From contig JABFSW010000183.1 of assembly GCA_013140415.1 (NCBI GenBank), positions 1 through 7,313 of the forward strand: DNA of 7,313 nucleotides, written 5' to 3'. This stretch comes from Nitrosarchaeum sp. (GTDB taxonomy: Archaea; Thermoproteota; Nitrososphaeria; Nitrososphaerales; Nitrosopumilaceae). The notes under the pieces are model-generated. The model was given only the letters and a program-made list of their open reading frames with translations, had not been told where the DNA came from and searched no databases. A program made the translations under genes and the position numbers. Shown one piece after another: positions 1-5,458 of this stretch (position 1 is its first letter; each line of letters opens with the position of its first letter).

Positions 1-167
1 CTACCAAGCAATGGAGGAGATCTTACTATATTTTTGATTATGATATTTGGATTTTGAAAGTGAGATTCTAAAAGAACAGAAATAAATGGTACAGCTAAAA
101 TAGATACAATAATCATAGCGATTGTTAAGTCATATTTTTTTGGCTTGGATGTTGTCACATCTGCCAT
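1..167 (-). CDS. N-terminal part of a membrane-anchored protein (partial)
   Basis: This is the first 55 codons of a minus-strand gene that runs off the left edge. It starts at ATG 165-167 and reads MADVTTSKPKKYDLTIAMII, followed by VSILAVPFISVLLESHFQNP. A basic, polar N-terminus of about 12 residues is followed by one hydrophobic stretch (about residues 14-33), which suggests a signal anchor with the rest of the protein outside the membrane or lying along it. A CTTAAG box lies about 28 nt upstream, as at other genes here, and supports this ATG and a near-leaderless mRNA. The family cannot be told from the N-terminus alone. The reading frame is open to the edge with no stop, so it is likely a real gene and not a chance ORF. 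Confidence 0.7.
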   Translation of the reverse strand, partial: MADVTTSKPKKYDLTIAMIIVSILAVPFISVLLESHFQNPNIIIKNIVRSPPLLG

Positions 168-192
168 TATTATAAAATTGCCTTTAATACTA

Positions 193-198
193 CTTAAG
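193..198 (-). promoter_or_regulatory. TATA-like box of the partial left-edge gene
   Basis: A palindromic CTTAAG is centred about 28 nt before the ATG at 167, close to the distance expected for an archaeal TATA box of a leaderless or nearly leaderless transcript. The same box recurs at several other genes in the window. Confidence 0.45.
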
Positions 199-328
199 AT
201 TGGTGATTATTGCAAAACATTTGATTTTATATTTTGATAAAACATTCTTTTTGAGATGACACAAAGTAGACTTGTTTATTCTCAGTTTCTTTCTCTCTTC
301 TGGACTCCATGAAAGAATCCGTTAGCAA

Positions 329-1117
329 TCATTTTTTTTCATAAAGGTTTACTGTAACTTTTGTAACCCATGGATTCAACTCGTCTGGAAATACAATGAT
401 CAATCCACCGTTTTTTTCCACATCATTGCATGTCCCACTGTAGCTTTGTTTGTTTTGCGCAAAACAGCCAGATTTTTTATAGTAATCAAAATCATTACTG
501 AAAAAATTATCTCGCTCAAGAGATGATGATACAAAATAGACATCAAATCCTACATCGTTATTATCTGTCTTTATGCTGTAATCATATGAAGCAGTATCTT
601 TTGATGTGCATATTGGAATAAACTGTGCATATCCGTCTTTGATTTTACTTTGTTGCTGAGCTCTATCATAGTTGGTATTTTCAATGTCAGGATAAACTGA
701 GATATCCGGATTTACACTTAGTTGATTTCCTTGCACATATTCAATTTCGTGTCGTACTGTGTCTACTGCTTTTCCATATGTTATTGGTTGCCATTCTTTC
801 TGGCAATTGCTAAAGCTGTGTTTTAGCTCAACATATAATTTATCATTAATGGATTGGAGCTGGTTTGAATTGTATTCTTTGAAATCACTATCTACAATGT
901 TGGTTTTATCATCCTCTGATTTGTACCACAAATTTGTAACATCAAATATGATGTTTTTAGAACCACTATGCCACTCTGGCTGCAGGTGAATATATACCGA
1001 ATATCTGGTTGTTACATATTCTGTTGTTGATACAAACAATAAATGCCCATAAAGCGCATTAGTCAAAATTAGTAAAAATGCAACTATAGGAAGAATAATG
1101 TAAAATATCGTCTTCAT
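329..1117 (-). CDS. Secreted or membrane-anchored protein of unknown function
   Basis: The 262-residue protein has an N-terminal hydrophobic helix (about residues 4-29) after MKT, which is a signal peptide or membrane anchor. The rest is soluble and rich in Asn, Asp, Ser and Tyr, as expected for an extracytoplasmic domain. It has four cysteines (C105, C170, C218, C230), an even number outside the membrane that could form two disulfides. The C-terminus (VTKVTVNLYEKK) looks like a closing beta strand, and the pattern of alternating hydrophobics suggests a mostly beta fold. I recognise no family. The ATG at 1115-1117 is fixed by a strong Shine-Dalgarno sequence (GAGGAGG, 1127-1133) with 9 nt spacing, unlike its leaderless neighbours. 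It is divergent from the cupin gene and shares a 67-bp promoter region with it. The gene is probably real; its function is unknown. Confidence 0.8.
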   Translation of the reverse strand: MKTIFYIILPIVAFLLILTNALYGHLLFVSTTEYVTTRYSVYIHLQPEWHSGSKNIIFDVTNLWYKSEDDKTNIVDSDFKEYNSNQLQSINDKLYVELKHSFSNCQKEWQPITYGKAVDTVRHEIEYVQGNQLSVNPDISVYPDIENTNYDRAQQQSKIKDGYAQFIPICTSKDTASYDYSIKTDNNDVGFDVYFVSSSLERDNFFSNDFDYYKKSGCFAQNKQSYSGTCNDVEKNGGLIIVFPDELNPWVTKVTVNLYEKK

Positions 1118-1126
1118 GGTATGTTG

Positions 1127-1133
1127 CCTCCTC
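1127..1133 (-). promoter_or_regulatory. Shine-Dalgarno site GAGGAGG of the secreted-protein gene
   Basis: On the minus strand GAGGAGG ends 9 nt before the ATG at 1117. It is the only strong ribosome binding site noticed in front of a gene in this window and implies a 5' leader of at least about 16 nt. Confidence 0.7.
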
Positions 1134-1154
1134 TATTCTTCCACAATAAAGAGA

Positions 1155-1164
1155 TTTTATACTA
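1155..1164. promoter_or_regulatory. Shared TATA-like element between divergent secreted-protein and cupin genes
   Basis: The plus-strand sequence TTTTATACTA lies about 26 nt before the cupin ATG at 1185, which fits a leaderless transcript. Read on the minus strand (TAGTATAAAA) it would place a start site near 1134, just upstream of the GAGGAGG site of the other gene. One AT-rich element could therefore serve both directions. The location is inferred from spacing and not from mapped transcripts. Confidence 0.5.
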
Positions 1165-1184
1165 ATATTTGATCAAGTTAATTC

Positions 1185-1619
1185 ATGAAGAATATCACAC
1201 TTGATTTTCATGGAACAAAAATGACTGTCAAAGTAACAACTTTTGAAACTAACGGAATGTATTCAATAATTCACTTTGTTCATCCACCCAATGTTGGCCC
1301 TGCATTGCATATGCATCCTAGAGGTCCTGAAAGTTTTTACATAATCAAAGGAGATTACCAATTCTTAATTGGAGACAAGAATATTAATACTAAAGTAGGC
1401 GATACTGTCACAGTTCCAAATGGAACTACTCATAAATTTAATGCTGGAAATAATGGAGGAGAGTTTTTAGTTATTAGCCCTCCAGATCTTGAAAATTATT
1501 TTTATGAAGTGAGTCAATTATTGCTAAAAGGTAATGTCACATGGGATGCTGAATCGACAATAGCCAAAAAATACGGTCAGATTTTCTTGGATAACACAAA
1601 TCATTGGAAAAGCCATTAA
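1185..1619 (+). CDS. Small single-domain cupin protein
   Basis: This 144-residue protein is a one-domain cupin (Cupin_2 type). Both cupin motifs are visible. Motif 1 runs from G38 to G56 and holds H42, H44 and E49 (ALHMHPRGPESFYIIKG). Motif 2 runs from G72 to N86 and holds H83 (GDTVTVPNGTTHKFN). H42, H44, E49 and H83 are the usual 3-His/1-Glu metal ligands, so the barrel very probably binds a divalent metal. The C-terminal 40 residues (about 103-144) look helical and lie outside the barrel. Cupins of this size may be dioxygenases, isomerases or small-molecule-binding proteins, and the substrate cannot be read from the sequence. It is transcribed from its own promoter, divergent from the secreted protein, and followed 70 bp later by a separate flavoprotein gene. 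Confidence 0.92.
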   Translation: MKNITLDFHGTKMTVKVTTFETNGMYSIIHFVHPPNVGPALHMHPRGPESFYIIKGDYQFLIGDKNINTKVGDTVTVPNGTTHKFNAGNNGGEFLVISPPDLENYFYEVSQLLLKGNVTWDAESTIAKKYGQIFLDNTNHWKSH

Positions 1620-1660
1620 CATTATTTATGAAATCAAAATATGTGATTAGAGAGCGTATT

Positions 1661-1668
1661 CTTATTAA
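1661..1668 (+). promoter_or_regulatory. Probable TATA box of the PNPOx-like gene
   Basis: CTTATTAA is centred about 26 nt upstream of the ATG at 1690 in the 70-bp gap after the cupin gene. The position fits leaderless transcription. The box match is weaker than the CTTAAG boxes elsewhere in the window, and the whole gap is AT-rich. Confidence 0.35.
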
Positions 1669-1689
1669 TTTCTTATATATTGTAATTAC

Positions 1690-2421
1690 ATGAATTTTGG
1701 AGAAAAGTCAAAAATAAAATCAATTGAAAAAATCACAGAATTTTTGCAAACTGAGCATATTGGTAGAGTTGCAACCATTGACAAAAATGGATTTCCGTTT
1801 GTAGCTCCAATGAATTTTGTCTTTCATAATGGTTCAGTGTACATACATGGCTTTCCAAGGGGAGAAAAATATGAAAACATAAAGATAAACTCAAAATGTG
1901 GATTTGAAGTAGACAAGGAACTGGCATTTTTGCCATCATATTTTTTTGAGCCACCAACAGATGCCTCACTTACTGATACACTGTATGTCAGCGTGGTAAT
2001 CAAAGGGTATGCTAAACTAATAACTGATAATAATGAAAAATCCCAAGTGCTCAATAAATTAATTGCAAAATACCAAATTGAGGGTGGCTATGAGTCTCTT
2101 AATCCTCAAATGGCCACTATACGTGGAGTCGGTTTAATCAAAATAAAACCAGAAACAATCACTGGCAAGTACAAGCTAGGAAAATATTGGGATGAAAAAG
2201 ACAAGATCAGAATTGCTACAAGAATAATGGAGCGAGCAGTCAGTAATCCAAAAAGAGTTCTTGAATTGCTTAATGTTATGGGATTGAATATTCTTGATGA
2301 AAAAACTACAAAAGAGATTGCTTGGATTCATTCAACTGAGATTGTAAAAATGATGGGATTCAAAAATAAATCTGAGTATCCACACATATCACTAGTGCTT
2401 GTAAATGACGTGGACTGGTAA
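1690..2421 (+). CDS. Pyridoxamine 5'-phosphate oxidase-like FMN-binding split-barrel protein with C-terminal extension
   Basis: The 243-residue protein starts with the pattern of the PNPOx-like split barrel: a helix (IEKITEFLQTEHIG), then RVATIDKNGFPFVAPMNFVF (residues 26-45) and SVYIHGFPRGEKYENIKINS (49-68). This matches the general layout of the NimA/Pyridox_ox_2-type flavin-binding group, where RVAT..DKNG.P...P and a following IH....GEKYENI are characteristic. Such proteins bind FMN, or sometimes F420 or haem, and reduce small molecules. Cofactor and substrate are not known here. The barrel ends near residue 160; residues about 165-243 form a mostly helical extension (KDKIRIATRIMERAVSNPKR and on) not needed for the fold, which ends in a hydrophobic strand plus VDW. 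No SD site is seen; the ATG is preceded by a TATA-like box at leaderless spacing. Convergent with the VOC gene. Confidence 0.85.
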   Translation: MNFGEKSKIKSIEKITEFLQTEHIGRVATIDKNGFPFVAPMNFVFHNGSVYIHGFPRGEKYENIKINSKCGFEVDKELAFLPSYFFEPPTDASLTDTLYVSVVIKGYAKLITDNNEKSQVLNKLIAKYQIEGGYESLNPQMATIRGVGLIKIKPETITGKYKLGKYWDEKDKIRIATRIMERAVSNPKRVLELLNVMGLNILDEKTTKEIAWIHSTEIVKMMGFKNKSEYPHISLVLVNDVDW

Positions 2422-2425
2422 TTAG

Positions 2426-2431
2426 TTTTTT
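2426..2431 (+). terminator. T-tract terminator of the PNPOx-like gene
   Basis: Six T follow within 10 nt of the stop codon (TAATTAGTTTTTT), with a further T-rich stretch CTTTTACTATTC at 2440-2452. Archaeal RNA polymerase terminates at such U-tracts without a strict need for a hairpin. Confidence 0.5.
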
Positions 2432-2458
2432 AAAAATTGCCTTTTACTATTCTATAAT

Positions 2459-2465
2459 AAAAAAA
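2459..2465 (-). terminator. T-tract terminator of the VOC gene
   Basis: On the minus strand the stop codon TAA runs almost directly into seven T (TAAATTTTTTT). Together with the plus-strand T-tract 28 bp away it closes a convergent gene pair from both sides. Confidence 0.55.
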
Positions 2466-2466
2466 T

Positions 2467-2946
2467 TTACTTGCATTGGTTTTTCATAAACTCGGCGCCA
2501 GCTTTTTGTATTTCTTCCATTGTCAAATCTTTCTTTCTGGTTGCTACTGCCCATCTATGTCCAAAAGGATCAGTAAGTACACCTATGCGGTCGCCCCAAA
2601 ATCCATCCATTATTGGCATCATTGGTTTAGCTCCAACGGAAACAGCCTTGTTAAAAACAGAATCTGCATCATTTACGTATAGGTATATCGAACCACTTGG
2701 GCCTCCTATTGATGTTGGAGATAAACATCCCATCTGAGGCATTTCATCACATAGCATTATTGCCGAATCCCCAATTCTGATTTCTGCATGCATTATTGAT
2801 TTACCGTCTGGTCCTGGAAATCTGTAAATTTCTTTTGCGTCAAAGGCTTTTTTGTAAAATTCTATTGCATCAGATGCTCCGCTTATGGTTAATGTGGGAG
2901 TAGCAGAATGATATCCATCTGGAATTGGTTTTACCATGCTGAGCAT
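2467..2946 (-). CDS. PhnB-like VOC (glyoxalase/bleomycin-resistance fold) protein
   Basis: This 159-residue protein has the two beta-alpha-beta-beta-beta halves of the VOC fold: TPTLTISGASDAIEFYKKAF (residues 16-35) with MHAEIRIGDSAIMLCDE (52-68), then SIYLYVNDADSVFNKAVSVG (86-105) and GVLTDPFGHRWAVATRKKDL (122-141). The D-A-IEFYKKAF start and the closing DPFGHRW..AT..ED-like segment are hallmarks of the PhnB/YdeM-like subgroup. These cytosolic dimers are usually annotated as glyoxalase-like; the real reaction is mostly unknown, and not all family members keep the metal-binding residues. Two ATG codons compete: 2946 (MLSM...) and 2937 (MVKPIPDGYH...); homologues in this subgroup usually begin shortly before the P-x-GYH segment, so the second is also reasonable. 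It lies 40 bp downstream of the exonuclease gene on the same strand and may be partly read through from it. Confidence 0.92.
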   Translation of the reverse strand: MLSMVKPIPDGYHSATPTLTISGASDAIEFYKKAFDAKEIYRFPGPDGKSIMHAEIRIGDSAIMLCDEMPQMGCLSPTSIGGPSGSIYLYVNDADSVFNKAVSVGAKPMMPIMDGFWGDRIGVLTDPFGHRWAVATRKKDLTMEEIQKAGAEFMKNQCK

Positions 2947-2960
2947 TTTATTTGAATGAA

Positions 2961-2974
2961 TTTATCTGTTTATC
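2961..2974 (-). promoter_or_regulatory. Tandem GATAAA boxes upstream of the VOC gene
   Basis: On the minus strand GATAAACAGATAAA lies in the 40-bp gap. The distal GATAAAC sits about 25 nt before ATG 2946 and the proximal GATAAA about 26 nt before ATG 2937, so each could serve one of the two candidate starts as a leaderless promoter. The match to the window's usual CTTAA box is poor. Confidence 0.3.
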
Positions 2975-2986
2975 CAGTTCTAGAGT

Positions 2987-3655
2987 TTAGATAGATGCTG
3001 CTTCATGGAATTTTTCTATCTTTTCAATTAACGCTTCTTTGAAATCAAATGGTATTTTGATAAATTCTGCAACATCCCCAGTTTCTTCAGAACCGATAAT
3101 TACAATTTGATCTATTTCTGTACCTATTCTTTCCTTCCACATAAGAGAATACGCTGTTGCTTGCATGAAATATTTCTGAACTTTATCATAATGTTCCATC
3201 AATCTACTTCTACTTGTCTTAAAATCAATAATTGACAAATCACCATTATACTCTGCTATACAGTCACAAGTTCCCGCAATTTCCAATTCATCGCTATACA
3301 GTGGAAGTTCAATTCCTCTAATGTTGTTCATTTTATGCAGATATGGCTTTAGTTTTTCAAAATGATTCTTTGGAATATCAAAAAAGTCTCCTTCTGATTC
3401 TTTGTTGTTTAGATAGTCTTCGCATAATTTGTGTGTCATTGTTCCATGAATCTGTGCTTCTTTCATTATTTGCTCTGCAGCATCATTTCCCACTCTTTCT
3501 CTCCATTCATCAAGGCCTGACATGTCTGATGTTTTTGATAATACAGTGGTAATTGACGGGTATAGTTTTCCTTGAGGTGTCTGATAGTATCTTACTCCAT
3601 CTATTTCTGTTTGAGATGCCAGTGGAATTGTTGTAATGTGGTGAATAAACTGCAA
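2987..3655 (-). CDS. PD-(D/E)XK exonuclease, MGME1/marine phage type
   Basis: This 222-residue protein matches the RecB-like single-strand exonuclease group that includes mitochondrial MGME1 and exonucleases of marine T4-like phages. Features in order: RYYQTPQGKLYPSITTVLSK (residues 22-41) and WRERVG (51-56), typical N-terminal segments; GTMTHKLCEDYL (71-82) with H75; a strand with E116; GTCDCIAEY (128-136) with D131; LSIIDFKTS (140-148) carrying the D144-x-K146 catalytic pair; and QATAY (165-169), the QxxxY motif. D131, D144 and K146 would bind the metal and activate water. The full core is present and looks active. The start codon is TTG at 3653-3655: a stop codon lies directly upstream in frame and the next Met (45) is past conserved sequence. 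The role is probably DNA end processing in repair or replication, which is inference. No phage genes flank it. Confidence 0.85.
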   Translation of the reverse strand: MQFIHHITTIPLASQTEIDGVRYYQTPQGKLYPSITTVLSKTSDMSGLDEWRERVGNDAAEQIMKEAQIHGTMTHKLCEDYLNNKESEGDFFDIPKNHFEKLKPYLHKMNNIRGIELPLYSDELEIAGTCDCIAEYNGDLSIIDFKTSRSRLMEHYDKVQKYFMQATAYSLMWKERIGTEIDQIVIIGSEETGDVAEFIKIPFDFKEALIEKIEKFHEAASI

Positions 3656-3679
3656 TTATCTATATTGTATCAAAGCAAT

Positions 3680-3686
3680 AAAAAAA
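3680..3686 (-). terminator. T7 tract downstream of the PAC2 gene
   Basis: On the minus strand GATTTTTTTATTG contains seven T, 43 nt past the PAC2 stop codon. It also lies about 28 nt before the TTG start of the exonuclease gene, so it could overlap that gene's promoter. A CTTAAAAC box further upstream (3692-3699) is the alternative promoter element and would give a leader of about 15 nt. Confidence 0.4.
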
Positions 3687-3728
3687 TCAAGTGTTTTAAG
3701 AAAATAATCCTTATTTGGATTTTATTAT

Positions 3729-4409
3729 TTAATTTTCAAAGCTTTTTTCAATTTCCTGCGCAAGTGATTCTAGCTTGCTTGTATCCCCTAGACTTCTGTA
3801 GGTTAGTTTTTCTAGTGTCTTAATTATGCTAATTGCTGCTCTATACTGTGGAATTTCAGGCTGATTCAATTCCCCATACATTCCCATTCCCTGAATGCCA
3901 TTTTGTTTTGCAAACCCTAAGATCAGCCCGTTAAATCCTGTAATTATTGATCTTTGCGGTGTTGTCAAAATTCCTAATCCCTGCATTTGTTTTGTTAGTT
4001 CTATGGATGTGGTAGTGACAAAAGTTTTAGGATTTTTATCCAGTACTCTGTTTGTGTGAAAACCCCCTAATGTATAGATGAATTTAGCAGAGTATTTTTT
4101 AGAAACATCTATGACATCTTGGCAAAGCGAATACAGTTCTTGGCTGTCTTGTGGCTGACCATTTCCTCCTCCAAAAATAATTAATCCATCAGCATATCTG
4201 TACTCCCAATTTTCATTTGGCAAGTCAATGTGCCCTCCTACATCCACAACATATGTGGGATATGGTGTCTTTGCAATTCTAAATTTTTTTGTTCTCAAAC
4301 TATTATTGATAAAATTTACTACTATGCTACCTACATTTCCCATATCTTGCATCGCAGCAATGACTATTGGTTTTTCAATCTCTGGTTCTTCTGTTTGAAA
4401 AAACTCCAT
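3729..4409 (-). CDS. PAC2 family protein (archaeal proteasome-assembly-chaperone-like)
   Basis: The 226-residue protein belongs to the PAC2 family (PF09754), related to eukaryotic proteasome assembly chaperone 2 and archaeal PbaA/PbaB. The signature is visible: PIVIAAMQDMGNVGSIVVNF (residues 14-33, the D-x-GNVG turn), a strand with YVVDVGGHIDLP (53-64), DGLIIFGGGNGQPQD (74-88), and the family's IYTLGGFHTNR (111-121). ITGFNGLILGFAKQNGIQGM (156-175) matches the domain's glycine-rich later part, and residues 188-226 form a helical tail. The C-terminus (EIEKSFEN) lacks a HbYX motif, so it does not look like the proteasome-docking tail described for PbaA. A chaperone role is known for only some archaeal members. 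ATG 4407-4409 is supported by a TTTTAAG box 26 nt upstream. Divergent from the small CxxC protein gene. Confidence 0.92.
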   Translation of the reverse strand: MEFFQTEEPEIEKPIVIAAMQDMGNVGSIVVNFINNSLRTKKFRIAKTPYPTYVVDVGGHIDLPNENWEYRYADGLIIFGGGNGQPQDSQELYSLCQDVIDVSKKYSAKFIYTLGGFHTNRVLDKNPKTFVTTTSIELTKQMQGLGILTTPQRSIITGFNGLILGFAKQNGIQGMGMYGELNQPEIPQYRAAISIIKTLEKLTYRSLGDTSKLESLAQEIEKSFEN

Positions 4410-4431
4410 TATTTTCTCTAGATTTTACTTA

Positions 4432-4444
4432 CTTAAAACTTAAG
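4432..4444. promoter_or_regulatory. Two overlapping TATA-like boxes in a divergent promoter
   Basis: CTTAAAACTTAAG lies in the 68-bp gap between PAC2 and the CxxC protein. The left half (read on the minus strand as TTTTAAG) is about 26 nt before the PAC2 ATG. The right half, CTTAAG at 4439-4444, is palindromic and would serve the plus-strand gene, giving either a start at TTG 4466 or a leader of about 10 nt to ATG 4478. Confidence 0.5.
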
Positions 4445-4477
4445 ATTTGTATAGGATATCCAAACTTGATATCATAC

Positions 4478-4690
4478 ATGATCATTGGCAAGATAAATAA
4501 AAATGAGAAAAAAATCAAATTTCATTTGGATATAAAGTGCACAAAATGTGGGAAATCAGTACCTGGTGGAATGCAAGCATCTGAAAAATATTTTGGCTCT
4601 GACTTATTTAAGATAGAAATTGATAATTTTAAGAAAAATTATCTTTGTGGCATATGTAGAGACAAAAAAAGACTTGCAGATAAAAAATAA
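4478..4690 (+). CDS. Small CxxC (zinc-ribbon-like) protein
   Basis: A 70-residue basic protein starting at ATG 4478. It has two CxxC pairs, C21-x2-C24 (IKCTKCGK) and C57-x2-C60 (YLCGICRD), 32 residues apart. This is the spacing of a zinc ribbon or treble-clef-like knuckle pair that would bind one zinc. N- and C-terminal ends are lysine-rich. No family is recognised; nucleic acid or protein binding is possible but not shown. The frame stays open upstream to 4367, but that part runs antisense through the PAC2 start region and is hydrophobic noise, so it was left out. TTG 4466 is a possible alternative start, favoured by its 25-nt distance from a CTTAAG box. Convergent with the nitroreductase gene, 63 bp away. 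Confidence 0.72.
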   Translation: MIIGKINKNEKKIKFHLDIKCTKCGKSVPGGMQASEKYFGSDLFKIEIDNFKKNYLCGICRDKKRLADKK

Positions 4691-4702
4691 CTTATTTCTA
4701 AT

Positions 4703-4743
4703 TTATTTAATTATGATAAATAATTAAAATATTCTCTTAGAAT
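4703..4743. terminator. AT-rich inverted repeats between convergent genes
   Basis: Two small inverted repeats fill the gap between the CxxC protein and nitroreductase genes: TTATTTA/TAAATAA around a 7-nt loop (4703-4723) and ATTCT/AGAAT around CTT (4731-4743). The second lies 10 nt past the nitroreductase stop codon and on the minus strand is followed by the U-rich ATTTTAATTATTTA. This could be a bidirectional terminator, but short AT-rich palindromes arise easily by chance in such DNA. Confidence 0.35.
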
Positions 4744-4753
4744 TATCCCTTTA

Positions 4754-5395
4754 CTACCAAACTGCATGCACTATTTCTTGTAGATTTCTTCTTGGTTTTG
4801 GAAATTTATCTTGCTTAGGATATCCTATACATAACACTGATGATGGAATCAAATCTGTATTGATTATTTTCATTACTTTTTGCTCATCAAACATTCCAAT
4901 CCATATGGAACTTAACCCCAAAGCCTGAGCTGCAAGCTGAGAATACGCCGCTGCCAGTGTAGCATCTTGTATGGCAAATTTTTTGAGTACTTCTTCTGGA
5001 AAATTAAATTTGACTCTGGACGGATTTTTACAAAAAACTAGTACCACAGGTGCATGTACGTATGGCTGATTGTTACATGCCTCTACTAGCTGCTGTTTTT
5101 TTTCAGGACTTTTTACATAAAATATCTCAAAACCCTGAAAATTTCCAGCAGTAGGTGCAGTATCTGCAGCAGCTATGATCTTGTCTATCTTTACTGTCTC
5201 TACTATTTTGTCTGCAAACTTTCTAGTTGAGCGTCGTTTTGACATTACTGTAAATAGATCTGTATTGATAAATTCAGTTGGTGATGATTTTAGTATCTCA
5301 CTGAGTAATTGATTTCTAACATTAACGTCTGTATTGGTCTCTTTTGGTTCATATCCTGATGGGTAAATTTTTTCAGGACCATCTTTTGAATCCAT
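4754..5395 (-). CDS. Nitroreductase family FMN oxidoreductase
   Basis: The 213-residue protein carries the nitroreductase fold from about residue 46 on. RRSTRKFADK (54-63) is the N-terminal FMN-phosphate-binding R-R-S-x-R segment. APTAGNFQGFEIFYV (80-94) matches the APSxxNxQPW-type loop with N85 and Q87. DATLAAAYSQLAAQALGLSS (144-163) is the central dimer-interface helix leading into IWIGMF, and LCIGYPKQ (188-195) is the G-Y/x-P strand near the C-terminus. The family uses FMN and NAD(P)H to reduce quinones, nitro compounds or other acceptors; the true substrate here is unknown. About 45 residues precede the domain and look poorly ordered (MDSKDGPEKIYPSGYEPKET), longer than in typical members. 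ATG 5395 has an ACTTAATT box 26 nt upstream, arguing that the extension is translated. Monocistronic. Confidence 0.93.
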   Translation of the reverse strand: MDSKDGPEKIYPSGYEPKETNTDVNVRNQLLSEILKSSPTEFINTDLFTVMSKRRSTRKFADKIVETVKIDKIIAAADTAPTAGNFQGFEIFYVKSPEKKQQLVEACNNQPYVHAPVVLVFCKNPSRVKFNFPEEVLKKFAIQDATLAAAYSQLAAQALGLSSIWIGMFDEQKVMKIINTDLIPSSVLCIGYPKQDKFPKPRRNLQEIVHAVW

Positions 5396-5417
5396 GTTGT
5401 ATAAAGAAAAAATATCT

Positions 5418-5425
5418 AATTAAGT
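5418..5425 (-). promoter_or_regulatory. TATA-like box of the nitroreductase gene
   Basis: ACTTAATT on the minus strand is centred 26-27 nt before ATG 5395, the standard distance for leaderless genes in this window. No Shine-Dalgarno sequence precedes the ATG (TTTCTTTATACAAC). Confidence 0.55.
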
Positions 5426-5458
5426 AATTCTCTACTGTTGATTTTGTTTTGAACTGTT

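Noticed and set aside
759..989. 76-codon plus-strand reading frame
   Set aside because: It lies antisense inside the secreted-protein gene, has no promoter or SD site and shows no domain-like pattern.
3572..3823. 83-codon plus-strand reading frame across the exonuclease/PAC2 gap
   Set aside because: It overlaps both minus-strand genes antisense; the translation is a hydrophobic, Cys/Phe-rich string typical of reversed AT-rich coding DNA.
2467..4409. VOC-exonuclease-PAC2 as a possible defence or repair operon
   Set aside because: The three genes lie on the same strand, but PAC2 and probably the others have separate promoter boxes and a T-tract lies between PAC2 and the exonuclease; the families have no known joint role.
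4367..4477. Upstream 37-codon extension of the small CxxC protein
   Set aside because: It overlaps the PAC2 start antisense and its promoter, and its hydrophobic sequence does not fit the basic zinc protein; ATG 4478 or TTG 4466 are better starts.
1185..5395. Cupin, PNPOx-like protein, VOC protein and nitroreductase as one detoxification pathway
   Set aside because: They lie on different strands with separate promoters and unrelated genes between them; co-location alone is not enough.
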